In this document: piece after piece, positions 52,385-61,687 of the stretch
Numbering within the stretch: position 1 is the first letter of the stretch
Layout: each line of letters opens with the position of its first letter
Source: Oscillospiraceae bacterium
GTDB lineage: Bacteria; Bacillota; Clostridia; Oscillospirales; Ruminococcaceae
Length of the DNA stretch: 64,000 nt
NCBI GenBank assembly: GCA_009776305.1
Contig: WRLY01000001.1
Coordinates: forward strand, 310,001-374,000
Direction: 5' to 3'
Notes under the pieces: model-generated
What the model was told of the DNA's origin: nothing
Seen by the model: the letters and a program-made list of their open reading frames with translations, nothing else
The model's database searches: none
Translations under genes and position numbers: made by a program

Positions 52385-55045
52385 TTGCAAAACTATAAAG
52401 GTTTATCCTCGCTTGAGGCAGAAAAAATCCTCCTCCGCGACGGCGCGAATAGATTAGCCGAGCGCAAAAAGGCAGGGCTTTTGTCGGTCTTTCTCGGACA
52501 GTTCAAGGATATAATGGTGCTGATTCTTTTGGCGGCGACGGCGTTCAGCCTTATTATGGGCGAGCTTTGGGATGCGGTAATAATTATAATAATAGTCATT
52601 CTTAATGCTTGTCTTGGCTTTTTTCAGGAATACCGCACCGAAAAAACCCTCGAAGCCTTAAAGAAAATCGCCGCCCCCACCGCACGGGTTTTTCGGGACG
52701 GCAGTTTAATTACGCTACCTGCCGAAAAAATAGTGAAAGGCGATATAATAAAGCTTGAAGCGGGGGGGCGTGTTCCCGCCGATTGCCGTGTAATTGAGCT
52801 GTCGGCGCTTGAATGTGACGAATCCATGTTGACAGGCGAAAGCGTCAGCGTTACTAAAACCGTCGCCGCTCAAAGCCAAAGCAACGCGCTTCATCAGCCT
52901 AACGTCTGTTATATGGGGACAATCGTTACAAAAGGTCATGCCGCCGCCGAAATTATCGCCACAGGTAAAGCTACACAAATGGGGCTTATTTCGGCTCTGC
53001 TCCTTGATATTGAGCCTGAAAAAACGCCGCTTCAAAAACGCCTGTCGGAGCTTGGTAAAATAATGGGCATTTCCTGCCTTGCGGTTTGTTTTTTAGTGAG
53101 CCTTTGCGGGATTCTGCGGGGTTTCGGGCTTTTCGATATGATTTTCACGGGTATTTCCCTTGCCGTGGCGGCGATTCCCGAGGGATTACCCGCGACCGTG
53201 ACAATTTCCCTTGCGCTTGCAGTACGGAGAATTTATAAGCAAAAAGCATTGGTAAATAAGCTACACGCGGTAGAAACATTGGGTTGCACTAATGTGATTT
53301 GCACCGATAAGACAGGAACATTAACACAGAATAAAATGAGCGTTACCGCGATTTTTACCGACCGTATTGCCCCCCCTGATAAATCAGATAACCACCGCGA
53401 GCGGCTTTTATACCTTTGCGGGGCGCTCTGCAACAACGCTTTAAAACAGCCTGATAAGACATTTACAGGCGACCCCACCGAAACTGCTCTCATGGTTTCG
53501 GCGGTTAAAGCGGGGGTTCATACCGACGGTTATAAAAGAATTCACGAGATTCCGTTCGACAGCGCGGCGCGGTTTATGGCGGTGACGGTTAAGGCGGACG
53601 CCGATAATGGCAATGCTCAAATACACGGAGCAAGCGTCTGGCTGAAAGGCGCGCCCGATGCGGTTTTTAATAAATGCGGCTTTATTATGCAAAAGTCAGA
53701 AACCACCCCCGGCTATGTAACCGTTCCACTCACCGAAAAGCACAAAAGAAACATTTTCGCCGCCGTAGAGGACATGGCGGCAAAGGCGTTGCGGATTTTA
53801 GGGTTTGCTTATAAGCCGGAGGGGTACTCTGATTACATATTTTTAGGGCTTCAAGGTCTGCAAGACCCCTTGCGCCCTGAAGTAAGAAGCGCGGTCAAAA
53901 AGTGCCGCAACGCCGGAATCCGCGTCGTGATGCTCACGGGCGACCACAAAAACACCGCCTCGGAAATAGCTTCACAGGCGGGAATTTTATCCCCGCCGCT
54001 CCTAAACAGCTTTATCCGCCGGGGCGCTGAATCTTTCGATTTTGAAAACCGATTAAACGGCAATGTTTCGGGGGTATGCACAGGCACGGAGATTGCAAAA
54101 ATGTCTGATGAGGAACTTCGGAACGCTGTGCAGAAAACGGCTGTATTCGCACGGGTTTCTCCCTCGGATAAGCTGAGGATTGTGCGGGCTTTTAAAAGTC
54201 TCGGTGCGGTTGTCGCAATGACAGGGGACGGGGTAAATGACGCGCCCGCCGTAAAAGAGGCTTCAATCGGTGCGGCTATGGGAATTACAGGAACAGATGT
54301 TACCAAAGAAGCGGCGCAAATCATACTGCTTGACGACAACTTCGCTACTTTAGTCAGTGCGGTGGAGCAGGGGCGCACAATTTATAATAATATCCGAAAA
54401 TTCGTGCGGTACATGCTTTCCTGCAATATCGGTGAAATTATCACCATGCTCTTTGCCATGTTGCTTGGTATGCCGGCGGCGCTTTTGCCGATACAGATAC
54501 TTTTAATAAACCTTGTCACTGACGGACTGCCTGCAATCGCTCTCGGCATGGAGCCGCCCGACGAGGGGGTTATGAAAAAGCCTCCCCGAAAAAGCGATGA
54601 AAGCATTTTCGCTGGAAACTTACTGCTTAAAATATTAACAAGAGGGCTTGGAATCGGGATTTTCACCCTCCTAACGTTTTACGCGGTCTTACAAACGGGT
54701 TCGCTTGCCGCGGCGCGTACTGCGGCGTTGGCTACGCTTGGGCTTTCACAGCTTATATTTGTATTTGAGTGCAAGGCGGAAACCGCACCTGAGTCTTCCT
54801 CCGACCCGGGAGATTGCGAAAAGGGACTGTTCGGTGTATGTTACAAAAATAACCCTAAGCTTATCATAGCCGTTTTGATTTCGTTTTCGGTAATTCTGTG
54901 CGTTATGCTTTCGGGCGTGGCGTCACCTGTTTTCAAGACCGCGCCGCTTGATTTTGGGCAGATTTTGACGGTAGTGGGTTTGTCGGCGGGGTATCCTGTT
55001 CTGAAAGGGATTTTGAAATATATCGGGCGGGGCGGTAGGAATTAA
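52385..55045 (+). CDS. calcium-transporting P-type ATPase (P2A), TTG start
   Basis: 886 aa. The TTG at 52385 follows GGGAGG by 8 nt. Actuator motif TGES, phosphorylation motif CTDKTGTLTQ, nucleotide domain MLTGDHKNTA, hinge TGDGVNDAPA are in order. Ion-site helices read VAAIPEGLPATVTI (M4, PEGL) and NLVTDGLPAIALGMEP (M6), the pattern of P2A Ca2+ pumps; ten helices are expected. It probably exports Ca2+, possibly Mn2+. A structured leader precedes it. It overlaps the 3' end of gerKB by 4 bp (convergent). Confidence 0.93.
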   Translation: MQNYKGLSSLEAEKILLRDGANRLAERKKAGLLSVFLGQFKDIMVLILLAATAFSLIMGELWDAVIIIIIVILNACLGFFQEYRTEKTLEALKKIAAPTARVFRDGSLITLPAEKIVKGDIIKLEAGGRVPADCRVIELSALECDESMLTGESVSVTKTVAAQSQSNALHQPNVCYMGTIVTKGHAAAEIIATGKATQMGLISALLLDIEPEKTPLQKRLSELGKIMGISCLAVCFLVSLCGILRGFGLFDMIFTGISLAVAAIPEGLPATVTISLALAVRRIYKQKALVNKLHAVETLGCTNVICTDKTGTLTQNKMSVTAIFTDRIAPPDKSDNHRERLLYLCGALCNNALKQPDKTFTGDPTETALMVSAVKAGVHTDGYKRIHEIPFDSAARFMAVTVKADADNGNAQIHGASVWLKGAPDAVFNKCGFIMQKSETTPGYVTVPLTEKHKRNIFAAVEDMAAKALRILGFAYKPEGYSDYIFLGLQGLQDPLRPEVRSAVKKCRNAGIRVVMLTGDHKNTASEIASQAGILSPPLLNSFIRRGAESFDFENRLNGNVSGVCTGTEIAKMSDEELRNAVQKTAVFARVSPSDKLRIVRAFKSLGAVVAMTGDGVNDAPAVKEASIGAAMGITGTDVTKEAAQIILLDDNFATLVSAVEQGRTIYNNIRKFVRYMLSCNIGEIITMLFAMLLGMPAALLPIQILLINLVTDGLPAIALGMEPPDEGVMKKPPRKSDESIFAGNLLLKILTRGLGIGIFTLLTFYAVLQTGSLAAARTAALATLGLSQLIFVFECKAETAPESSSDPGDCEKGLFGVCYKNNPKLIIAVLISFSVILCVMLSGVASPVFKTAPLDFGQILTVVGLSAGYPVLKGILKYIGRGGRN

Positions 55046-56160
55046 TCCGCCCCTGCCTTTCGCAACCGCCACACCCCTAACGCCAGACACGGAATCAAAA
55101 TACCAAGCACTATATTAAGCGGCAGTCCGACTTTTTCCGAGAGGCTCTGGGTTTCATTTGCGCCGCGCATAAGACAGATTGAAAAAATGTACAGACCGCA
55201 GAGCAGAGGGGTTTTGAGCGGTATACTCGTAATTGCGGGTTTGGGAGCGTCAGAGCAAAGAAGATTTATAAGCCTCTGCAAAACGTATATAAGCATTACG
55301 ATTAAAGCAAGGTCGGTTACAACCCAAAGTAAAAGAAAAACCGACTCTAAGCGTTCAAGCGAATCTAAAACGCCCATCGTTTTAACCGATGTCAAAAAAG
55401 GCTGTGTCATAGTCGCTGTAAAATCGCTACCGAAAATGCCCGCCGTTACGGCGAAAATCACAAGATTAACCCCTAAAAGCACAAGCGCGCTGTAAAGTCC
55501 GTATTTACGGAAATTTTCAGGGTTTTTCTCTCCCACTTCTCCAAATAAGAACAGCATAGGCGTAATATAAGCGAAAACCCCGATAGTCGGGAGCGTGCCG
55601 TTTATAATCCTCTCGATGTCGTAAATGGTTACGGGCAAAAGGTTTTCCGGACGGATTTTCGATAGTTGAAAGGCGAAAATCACTGCTATTACCGATAAAA
55701 TTATATAAAAGAAGATTTCACTGAGAATGGCAAAGCTTTGAAACCTGCCGCTTAAAATTATAAAAATCAGCGCTAATAAGGTAACGGTAAAAAATCCGAC
55801 GGGAACGCCCGGCATAATTGCCCCCGCGAATCTTTCGGCGAATGCTCGCAGATAAAACCCCGTCAGTGCGAAAACCCATAAAGCATAAAGCAAAACCAAT
55901 ATTTTCGCTATTATTTTACCGAATGCTGATTTATACATATAGTATAAATCAGCATTATTATTACAGATTCGCTTAAAATAGCAACTTAGCAGAACTGTAA
56001 AACCGTAATAAACCGCACAGGATATAAAAATTGAAACCCAGCCTGCCGCTCCGCCGAGCCTTGCCCCTGCCGCAGACGCAAGGCGGATTAAAGGTGAGAA
56101 ACTTGCTAACAGGAAAAGGGTATAGACTTGCTTTGTTGTGATTTTAAATGTGTTTTCCAT
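55042..56160 (-). CDS. spore germination receptor subunit B (GerAB family)
   Basis: 372 aa, ten predicted helices in an APC-type permease fold. TTKQVYTLFLLASFSPLIRLA starts the protein and RPENLLPVTIYDIERIINGTLPTIGVFAY marks the family. The B subunit binds the germinant. It is the last gene of the operon, order A-C-small ORF-B. Confidence 0.92.
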   Translation of the reverse strand: MENTFKITTKQVYTLFLLASFSPLIRLASAAGARLGGAAGWVSIFISCAVYYGFTVLLSCYFKRICNNNADLYYMYKSAFGKIIAKILVLLYALWVFALTGFYLRAFAERFAGAIMPGVPVGFFTVTLLALIFIILSGRFQSFAILSEIFFYIILSVIAVIFAFQLSKIRPENLLPVTIYDIERIINGTLPTIGVFAYITPMLFLFGEVGEKNPENFRKYGLYSALVLLGVNLVIFAVTAGIFGSDFTATMTQPFLTSVKTMGVLDSLERLESVFLLLWVVTDLALIVMLIYVLQRLINLLCSDAPKPAITSIPLKTPLLCGLYIFSICLMRGANETQSLSEKVGLPLNIVLGILIPCLALGVWRLRKAGAD

Positions 56161-56238
56161 TTTTGTAGTCCTAATTAATTATAGTAGGGTGGGATTGCGC
56201 TGTTGCGACATCGCACCGCGCTCAAAGGCGCTATCTAT

Positions 56239-56439
56239 TTAATGGATATTGGTATAACGACTTAACAGTCGCGCCGCAATACTCGGCGCACTCGGATAGG
56301 CGTAATAGAATCCCGCGCCTGTTAAAACTATGGCGGTTAATATAAAATAAACAGTAAAATCAGCCTTTTTTGCGTTTTTTTTCATTTCAAGCATATCGCT
56401 TATAACTAAAACTAACATAACTATAACAAATATGAACAT
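56239..56439 (-). CDS. small two-helix protein in the ger operon (D-subunit-like)
   Basis: 66 aa with two predicted helices (FIFVIVMLVLVISDML; VYFILTAIVLTGAGFYYA) and a short basic stretch between them. Small two-helix 'D' proteins occur in many ger operons and can modulate the receptor; position between gerC and gerB suggests the same here. Sequence similarity could not be tested. Confidence 0.6.
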   Translation of the reverse strand: MFIFVIVMLVLVISDMLEMKKNAKKADFTVYFILTAIVLTGAGFYYAYPSAPSIAARLLSRYTNIH

Positions 56440-56452
56440 CTTTGTGCCCCCG

Positions 56453-57613
56453 TTATTTTAAAATTCGTGAATTTATATTTATTTTCACCGGGGTTTGTTT
56501 GTAAATTTGGTCCCAGTTATTTTTCATTCTTTCCCATTTATAAGGGTGTCTAATTCGTAATAAATCGCCGAATCCGATAAAATCGCTGTTGTACCGTTTA
56601 GAGGCGGCAACGGTTTTTTGAAGCTCGTCGAAAATGATTCTTCCTTGCTCCTTTTCCATGAGGAGGGTGACGTCCTCGCGGCTTAAATCTTGTTCAGACA
56701 GTTTAAACACTTTGCCGCCGCTGTCAACCGCCGACGCGGTAACGGTAACGTTAACCGTTATATCGGTTAAAACGTCTCCGTCAAAATTGAACTTAACTTG
56801 TCGTTTAGCCGTTTCAAGCCTTGTGGCAGCACCTAAATAATCTATTTCTATAATAGAGTGTACCGATTTGTTTTTCATTATATTATAACCGCGTGATGAG
56901 TTATTGTCTAAAAAGCCTTGTAAAACGCTGTCTTTTATAATTGCGTAGCCGTTCGGCACTACATTTTTTCCCTCTGCCGATTCGTTAATCACAAGTGCGG
57001 GGACTGCGACCGCCCGAGTATTAACAGCCAACTCGCTTAATAATTCATAAAACTTCATCTGTGACGAAAAGGCGTTGATTCCCGAATTTTCGCCGTAATT
57101 ACGCAGTATATCAAGGGTTTTGCTTTCATTTAGTATTTCAGCCGCTTCCGATGCGCTCCCGCCCAAGCCGCGAACGATAAAAACAGACGCGGTAAGCCGC
57201 AAATTGCTGTTTTTTGAAAGAAAATCGGCATACTTTTGCACATTATCCCTTGCCGCCTCTTCCCCTATAAGGAAATAATCGGCGGTGCTGACCGCGATTT
57301 CCCTCGGAAACTGTTTCTTTAACCTTTCAAGCGCCGCCGCCGAGGAGGACGCTTCGGCACTTTGGGTATATTTTCGGTTTGTATTATCATCGCCGCCTTC
57401 GTCGTTCGATTCTATTTTCTCGTATACTACGGAGAAACGCACATCCATGTTTTCCGAATATTCCGAATTTTCAAAGTGGGCGACTTTATCCACCCCTAAA
57501 ACGAAAACAGGCTCGGCAAGCGTAATTTCGGTCATTTTTGGCAGGGCTTTACCCCGGTTGACGGCGGCTATTATTATAAGGACTATTGCGGCGGTTATTA
57601 CGGCACGTTTCAT
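56453..57613 (-). CDS. spore germination receptor subunit C (GerAC family), no lipobox
   Basis: 386 aa. An N-terminal hydrophobic segment (AVITAAIVLIIIAAV) is followed by the GerAC domains (AVPALVINESAEGKNVVPNGYAII, YKWERMKNNWDQIYK near the end). GerAC proteins are normally lipoproteins with a GCWDxxE start of the mature chain; here no Cys occurs in the first 60 residues (AAVNRGKALPKM instead). It overlaps gerA by 4 bp. Confidence 0.88.
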   Translation of the reverse strand: MKRAVITAAIVLIIIAAVNRGKALPKMTEITLAEPVFVLGVDKVAHFENSEYSENMDVRFSVVYEKIESNDEGGDDNTNRKYTQSAEASSSAAALERLKKQFPREIAVSTADYFLIGEEAARDNVQKYADFLSKNSNLRLTASVFIVRGLGGSASEAAEILNESKTLDILRNYGENSGINAFSSQMKFYELLSELAVNTRAVAVPALVINESAEGKNVVPNGYAIIKDSVLQGFLDNNSSRGYNIMKNKSVHSIIEIDYLGAATRLETAKRQVKFNFDGDVLTDITVNVTVTASAVDSGGKVFKLSEQDLSREDVTLLMEKEQGRIIFDELQKTVAASKRYNSDFIGFGDLLRIRHPYKWERMKNNWDQIYKQTPVKININSRILK

Positions 57614-58956
57614 TCAGGCAACCTCAGCAATCCGTCCTTTACCGCGCAGTCGCCGTTCCTGTAAGCTCGCATATACGGTGCGCCGAGAGAACTCATTTGG
57701 CAAAGGTAATAAAGCATGAAAATCAGCCCCAATGAAAGCCCGTACAATCCCGCTATGCTTGAGCAAATCAACAGTAAAATCCGTGTAATCCGAAACGAAT
57801 TCGCAAGGTCGCTGTTAGAAACTACAAATCCGCAAATCCCTGTAACGGCGACCACCACAACGATTGCGGGAGAAATTAACTTTGCGGATACCGCTGCTTC
57901 CCCCACTACAAGACCGCCGATTATTGAAACCGCTTGTCCGATTGAACGCGGCAGTCTTATCCCGGCTTCTATCAGGATTTCAAAGGCTATGAGTAGTGAA
58001 ATTACCTCTAAAAACGTGGTAAACGAAACTGCCTGCTTGCTTTTTATAATGGCAAGCATTAAATTTGTCGGTAGCATTTCGTGATGAAAAGTGGTAATTC
58101 CTACATAAAACGCGGGAATTATAAGCGATAAAAAAGCCCCCGAGTACCTTAAAATCCTGACATAAGAGCCGTGGGCGTAGTTTTGGGAATAATCCTCCCC
58201 CGACTGAAACAACATATTAAAGACCGTGGGCACTATAAACGCAATCGGATACCCGTCCACAAGAATCCCTATTTTGCCCTCCGCTATATTGGCGCAAAGC
58301 TTATCGGGGCGTTCGGTATACATGACCTGTGGGAAAATAGACCAGCGTTTATCTTTCAGGCTGTCCTCTACGGGGCTGGTGGATTTTATTATTTTTTCGC
58401 TAATCAGCGCCAGCCTTTTTAAAACCTCAGTTACTTTTGCATTTTCGGCAACCCCGTCAAGATACACTACCGCAACGCCTGTTTTTATTTCGGTACCGAT
58501 TTTGCTTTCAATCATTCTCAAATCGGGGGAATTAATCCTGCGCCGTATAAGCGCGGTGTTGGTTCTTAACGCTTCTATGAAGGAATCTTTAGGACCTTTT
58601 ATAACGTTCTCGCTGCCCGGCTCTGAAATAGCCCGCTTGTCGAAGCCTTTAGCGTCAAAAAGTATAGCTTTATTTTCGCTGTCGATAATCAGTGCGGCGT
58701 CGCCTGACAGGACGCTTGTGGCTATTTCACGGGCGTCGGTCGCCTCTTTTTGCGCTAAGTGCCATAAAGCCCCCCGTGACAGCGGTCTTATTATATCTTC
58801 ATTTACCGAGCGCAGATTTACCATGCCGTCTACGGCAATCAGCGTGGCGGGTTTGGGGGAAGTATTTTTATTGTTTTTGTCATTGCCTATGAAAAGGTCA
58901 AGGTAGATTATGTCGTTTGCTTCTTTCAGTATTTTTTTAACTTGGGTTGAGAGCAT
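57610..58956 (-). CDS. spore germination receptor subunit A (GerAA family)
   Basis: 448 aa. An N-terminal soluble domain includes SEPGSENVIKGPKDSFIEALRTN, VVYLDGVAEN and the KRWSIFPQVMYTERPD segment; about five helices follow from residue ~240 (AFIVPTVFNMLFQSGEDY onward), with RLPRSIGQAVSIIGGLVVGEAAV. It is the multimerising signalling/ion channel subunit of the germinant receptor. First gene of the ger operon; only ~27 bp lie between it and the birA terminator. Confidence 0.93.
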   Translation of the reverse strand: MLSTQVKKILKEANDIIYLDLFIGNDKNNKNTSPKPATLIAVDGMVNLRSVNEDIIRPLSRGALWHLAQKEATDAREIATSVLSGDAALIIDSENKAILFDAKGFDKRAISEPGSENVIKGPKDSFIEALRTNTALIRRRINSPDLRMIESKIGTEIKTGVAVVYLDGVAENAKVTEVLKRLALISEKIIKSTSPVEDSLKDKRWSIFPQVMYTERPDKLCANIAEGKIGILVDGYPIAFIVPTVFNMLFQSGEDYSQNYAHGSYVRILRYSGAFLSLIIPAFYVGITTFHHEMLPTNLMLAIIKSKQAVSFTTFLEVISLLIAFEILIEAGIRLPRSIGQAVSIIGGLVVGEAAVSAKLISPAIVVVVAVTGICGFVVSNSDLANSFRITRILLLICSSIAGLYGLSLGLIFMLYYLCQMSSLGAPYMRAYRNGDCAVKDGLLRLPE

Positions 58957-58983
58957 AGGTTTTTACCCCGTGAAAAATTAAAA

Positions 58984-59015
58984 AGTAGGGTACAGCAACA
59001 ACGCTGTACCCTACT
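58984..59015 (-). terminator. terminator of birA
   Basis: AGTAGGGTACAGC (58984-58996) pairs perfectly with GCTGTACCCTACT (59003-59015), 6-nt loop; the - strand continues TTTTAATTTTT. Confidence 0.85.
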
Positions 59016-59037
59016 ATTATTTATTATATTGTGAAAA

Positions 59038-59814
59038 TTATTCCTCGGGAGCGATTTCCGATTTCCTTATCATCATTACCTCTCCCGAACATAAAGCGGT
59101 AATTTCCCCTTTATCATTTTTAACTAAAAGTTGCCCCGAATCATCTATGCCCGTAACTGTCCCGAAATATTTTGCGTTGTTTTGCATATATGAAATTTTT
59201 TCACCCGTAAGACAGGATAATTCCCTGTATTCGTCCATGAACACGGGCTTTTCAATCAGCGTAAAAAGCTCATTGATTACACATGCCGCGAATTCCTCAC
59301 GGGAGGGGCGGGCTTCACTTGGACTGAAAATCGAAATTGCGCCGAGTTCAGGTAAATCGGTAAAGTCGGTAGTATAATTGATTCCGATTCCGACGATTGC
59401 GTCGTTTCCCGAAGATTCGGTTAAAATCCCGCAGATTTTTTTATTGTCAATAAGCAGGTCATTGACCCATTTTATTTTAGGCTCTTTTCCCGCAAGTTTT
59501 ATGACGGCGCGGGCAACTGCAACGGCGGCGCCGGGGGTAATTAGGGTTGCAACCGCCCTATGGCAGGGATTTTCGGAGTCTCTCAAAACGTCCTTCAAAA
59601 CTATACTCATATAAATCCCCGTACCCGGCGGGGAATGAAACCTCCTGTCGAATCTTCCCCGTCCGCCTGCCTGCTCTTCCGCGAAAACCACACCTCCGCA
59701 AGTCAGCTCGGCGGCTTTTTCTTTTGCTATGGGATTGGTGGAAATTACCTTTTCAAAGTAAAAAAGCTCAAGGTTTTGCTCCCGAAGCAGGGATTTTATT
59801 GTTTTAATGTTCAT
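59038..59814 (-). CDS. birA: biotin-[acetyl-CoA carboxylase] ligase, monofunctional
   Basis: 258 aa. STNPIAKEKA, the biotinyl-AMP loop AGGRGRFDRRF, and KWVNDLLIDNKKICGILTE identify the ligase; the C-terminal beta domain ends the protein. There is no N-terminal helix-turn-helix, so it should not act as a repressor. It attaches biotin to carboxylase carrier domains. Divergent from rpsT. Confidence 0.94.
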   Translation of the reverse strand: MNIKTIKSLLREQNLELFYFEKVISTNPIAKEKAAELTCGGVVFAEEQAGGRGRFDRRFHSPPGTGIYMSIVLKDVLRDSENPCHRAVATLITPGAAVAVARAVIKLAGKEPKIKWVNDLLIDNKKICGILTESSGNDAIVGIGINYTTDFTDLPELGAISIFSPSEARPSREEFAACVINELFTLIEKPVFMDEYRELSCLTGEKISYMQNNAKYFGTVTGIDDSGQLLVKNDKGEITALCSGEVMMIRKSEIAPEE

Positions 59815-59851
59815 TTTTCCTCTTTTTTGTCCTAAATTTTATAAAAAACTA

Positions 59852-59880
59852 TTGCAAAACAAAATTTTATATGGTATAAT
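59852..59880 (+). promoter_or_regulatory. rpsT promoter
   Basis: TTGCAA (59852-59857), 17 nt, TATAAT (59875-59880) with an upstream TGG (extended -10). Confidence 0.82.
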
Positions 59881-59930
59881 AATCTTTGTCACTGAAAAAT
59901 TAACTTTACCTGCGAGGAGGGAAGAAAAGA

Positions 59931-60170
59931 GTGCCTAATATTAAATCAGCTAAAAAAAGAGTTTTGGTTTCCGAGACCGCACGCGAGCGTAACAGGGCAA
60001 AAAAGTCCGAACTCAAAACGCTCCTTAAAAAAGCCGACGCGGAAAACGCGGACAAGGCGGCAATTATGGCGGCAATGAAAAAGATTGACCGTGCGGCTAC
60101 CAAAGGTCTTGTTCATAAAAATAAGGCGGCGCGGATTAAGAGCCGTTTGGCAAAAAAGATTACGGCATAA
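59931..60170 (+). CDS. rpsT: 30S ribosomal protein S20, GTG start
   Basis: 79 aa. MPNIKSAKKRVLVSETARERNRAKKSEL and the C-terminal VHKNKAARIKSRLAKKI are diagnostic of S20, a primary 16S rRNA binder. The start is GTG, with GAGGAGG 8-10 nt upstream. It is slightly shorter than most S20 (about 85-90). A long imperfect hairpin and a terminator follow. Confidence 0.96.
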   Translation: MPNIKSAKKRVLVSETARERNRAKKSELKTLLKKADAENADKAAIMAAMKKIDRAATKGLVHKNKAARIKSRLAKKITA

Positions 60171-60177
60171 TATTTGT

Positions 60178-60237
60178 ATAGTCGTTTAACTTCAAAAAGA
60201 CCGCGAGGGTGAAACGGTTTTGGAGTTAATCGACTAT
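60178..60237 (+). other. long imperfect hairpin downstream of rpsT
   Basis: The arms 60178-60203 and 60215-60237 (ATAGTCG...ACCG and CGGTTTTGG...CGACTAT) pair over about 22 bp with two mismatches and a 2-nt bulge; the loop is CGAGGGTGAAA. No T-run follows, so it is not a simple terminator; a terminator follows separately. Confidence 0.7.
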
Positions 60238-60246
60238 AAATTGCAA

Positions 60247-60290
60247 GCTCGGACTTGGCGCAATACGCCAAGCCCGATTGTTTTATTTTT
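60247..60290 (+). terminator. terminator of rpsT
   Basis: TCGGACTTGGCG (60249-60260) pairs with CGCCAAGCCCGA (60266-60277), one mismatch, then TTGTTTTATTTTT. It overlaps the end of hemW on the other strand. Confidence 0.85.
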
Positions 60291-61365
60291 GCAGGGATAA
60301 ACCTGATGTTAGTTCTACAATCACCCTGTTTGACACCAAAAAACCCTCCGCCGTCATTGAAACGGCTTTGTCGGTTATATGCAGGTCATTTGTCGGCACA
60401 AGCTTGCATCTTTTTAAAATTTCCGCTTTGGAAACTCCGAAATATTCGCACTCCGCGAAAGTCAGTCCCTCAACAAGACGAAGTTTCAGCATGGCGTAAT
60501 CCTCAAAGCTTACCCCGCCCTTGCCTGTTATAACCTCTTCTTGAAGCGAAGATTTCATAAACGCTTTAACATCGGGCGCTACGAAAAACCGCTTGTTATC
60601 ATAAAAAGAATGAGCGCCCGCGCCGATTCCGAGATATTCAAGGCTTTTCCAGTATTTAAGGTTATGGCGGCACTCAAAACCTTTTTTGGCGAAGTTGCTG
60701 ATTTCATACTGATTAAAGCCGTAACTTTCAAGTGCCTCAACCGCCGCTAAATAAATCTGCGCGGTTAAATTTTCGTCGGGCAGTTTTTTTCCGGAATAAG
60801 CAAGCGGCGTATTCGGCTCTACTTTCAGCATATACGCCGAAACATGGGTAACGTTCAACGCCGAGAGGATTTTTATACTGCGGCGCACACTGTCGGGGCT
60901 CTGGTTTGGAATCCCCAGCATGAGGTCAACCGAAATATTATGAAAACCGCTTTCATAAGCAAATTTTATAGAATTTGACGCGTCTTCGGATGTATGCGAG
61001 CGACCAAGGGCGTTGAGTTCGCCGTTGGAAAAGGATTGCGCCCCGATTGAAATCCTGTTTATACCGCAGTTTTTCATTGACAAAAGCGATTCTTTGGTAA
61101 GGGTGTTGGGATTTGCCTCAACTGTAATTTCAGCATCGTCCGAAAATCGCAGTTTTGCCATAATGCGGCAGACATCCCACCACGCCGCCGACGGCGTTCC
61201 GCCCCCGAAATACACCGTGTCGTATCGCTCGTTATACCGCTCAACATTGCGAATCACCGCATCGGCATAGCCGTAAGCGGTACTGTCATTGTAGGGAATT
61301 GAATAAAAATCACAGTAGGGGCATTTTTGCAGGCAGAAAGGTATATGTATGTAAAGACCGGTCAT
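60283..61365 (-). CDS. hemW: radical SAM heme chaperone HemW
   Basis: 360 aa. The radical SAM motif CLQKCPYCDF (Cys11, 15, 18) near the N-terminus, YFGGGTPS, RISIGAQSFSNGELNALGR and the C-terminal HemN-like domain (ECRHNLKYWKSLEYLGIGAGAHS) fit HemW. Family members bind and hand over heme rather than oxidise coproporphyrinogen; true HemN has a further Cys after the first three. Often next to lepA, as here. Confidence 0.92.
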   Translation of the reverse strand: MTGLYIHIPFCLQKCPYCDFYSIPYNDSTAYGYADAVIRNVERYNERYDTVYFGGGTPSAAWWDVCRIMAKLRFSDDAEITVEANPNTLTKESLLSMKNCGINRISIGAQSFSNGELNALGRSHTSEDASNSIKFAYESGFHNISVDLMLGIPNQSPDSVRRSIKILSALNVTHVSAYMLKVEPNTPLAYSGKKLPDENLTAQIYLAAVEALESYGFNQYEISNFAKKGFECRHNLKYWKSLEYLGIGAGAHSFYDNKRFFVAPDVKAFMKSSLQEEVITGKGGVSFEDYAMLKLRLVEGLTFAECEYFGVSKAEILKRCKLVPTNDLHITDKAVSMTAEGFLVSNRVIVELTSGLSLQK

Positions 61366-61367
61366 GA

Positions 61368-61595
61368 CTATCTCCTTTTCGGGTCGTCCGAACGCCCGAC
61401 TAAATAATCTATAGTTACGTCAAAATAATCGGCTAAAAGCCACAACTTTTCAATAGTTGTGGTTGTTTTTCCGTTTTCGATGTCGCTTATTTGCGTTCTT
61501 GTAACATTTAAAAGCTCGGCTAAATTAAATTGCCGCGCTTTTTTTTCTATACGAAGTTGCTTTAGTCGTTCTCCAAAAATTTTTCTTGAAAACAT
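61368..61595 (-). CDS. Xre-family HTH regulator
   Basis: 75 aa single-domain Cro/C1-type protein (FGERLKQLRIEKKARQFNLAELLNVTRTQISDIENGK) ending LADYFDVTIDYLVGRSDDPKRR, the classic Firmicutes small repressor form. AAGGGG precedes the ATG. It sits 2 bp from hemW in the same direction. Targets unknown. Confidence 0.9.
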   Translation of the reverse strand: MFSRKIFGERLKQLRIEKKARQFNLAELLNVTRTQISDIENGKTTTTIEKLWLLADYFDVTIDYLVGRSDDPKRR

Positions 61596-61687
61596 AAAAA
61601 CCCCTTGACATAGTAGATATTATCGGCTAAATACTTCAAGAAAGGCTTTTGGATTGGTTGCGAAATGATGCGGGAAATGACCAAAGA

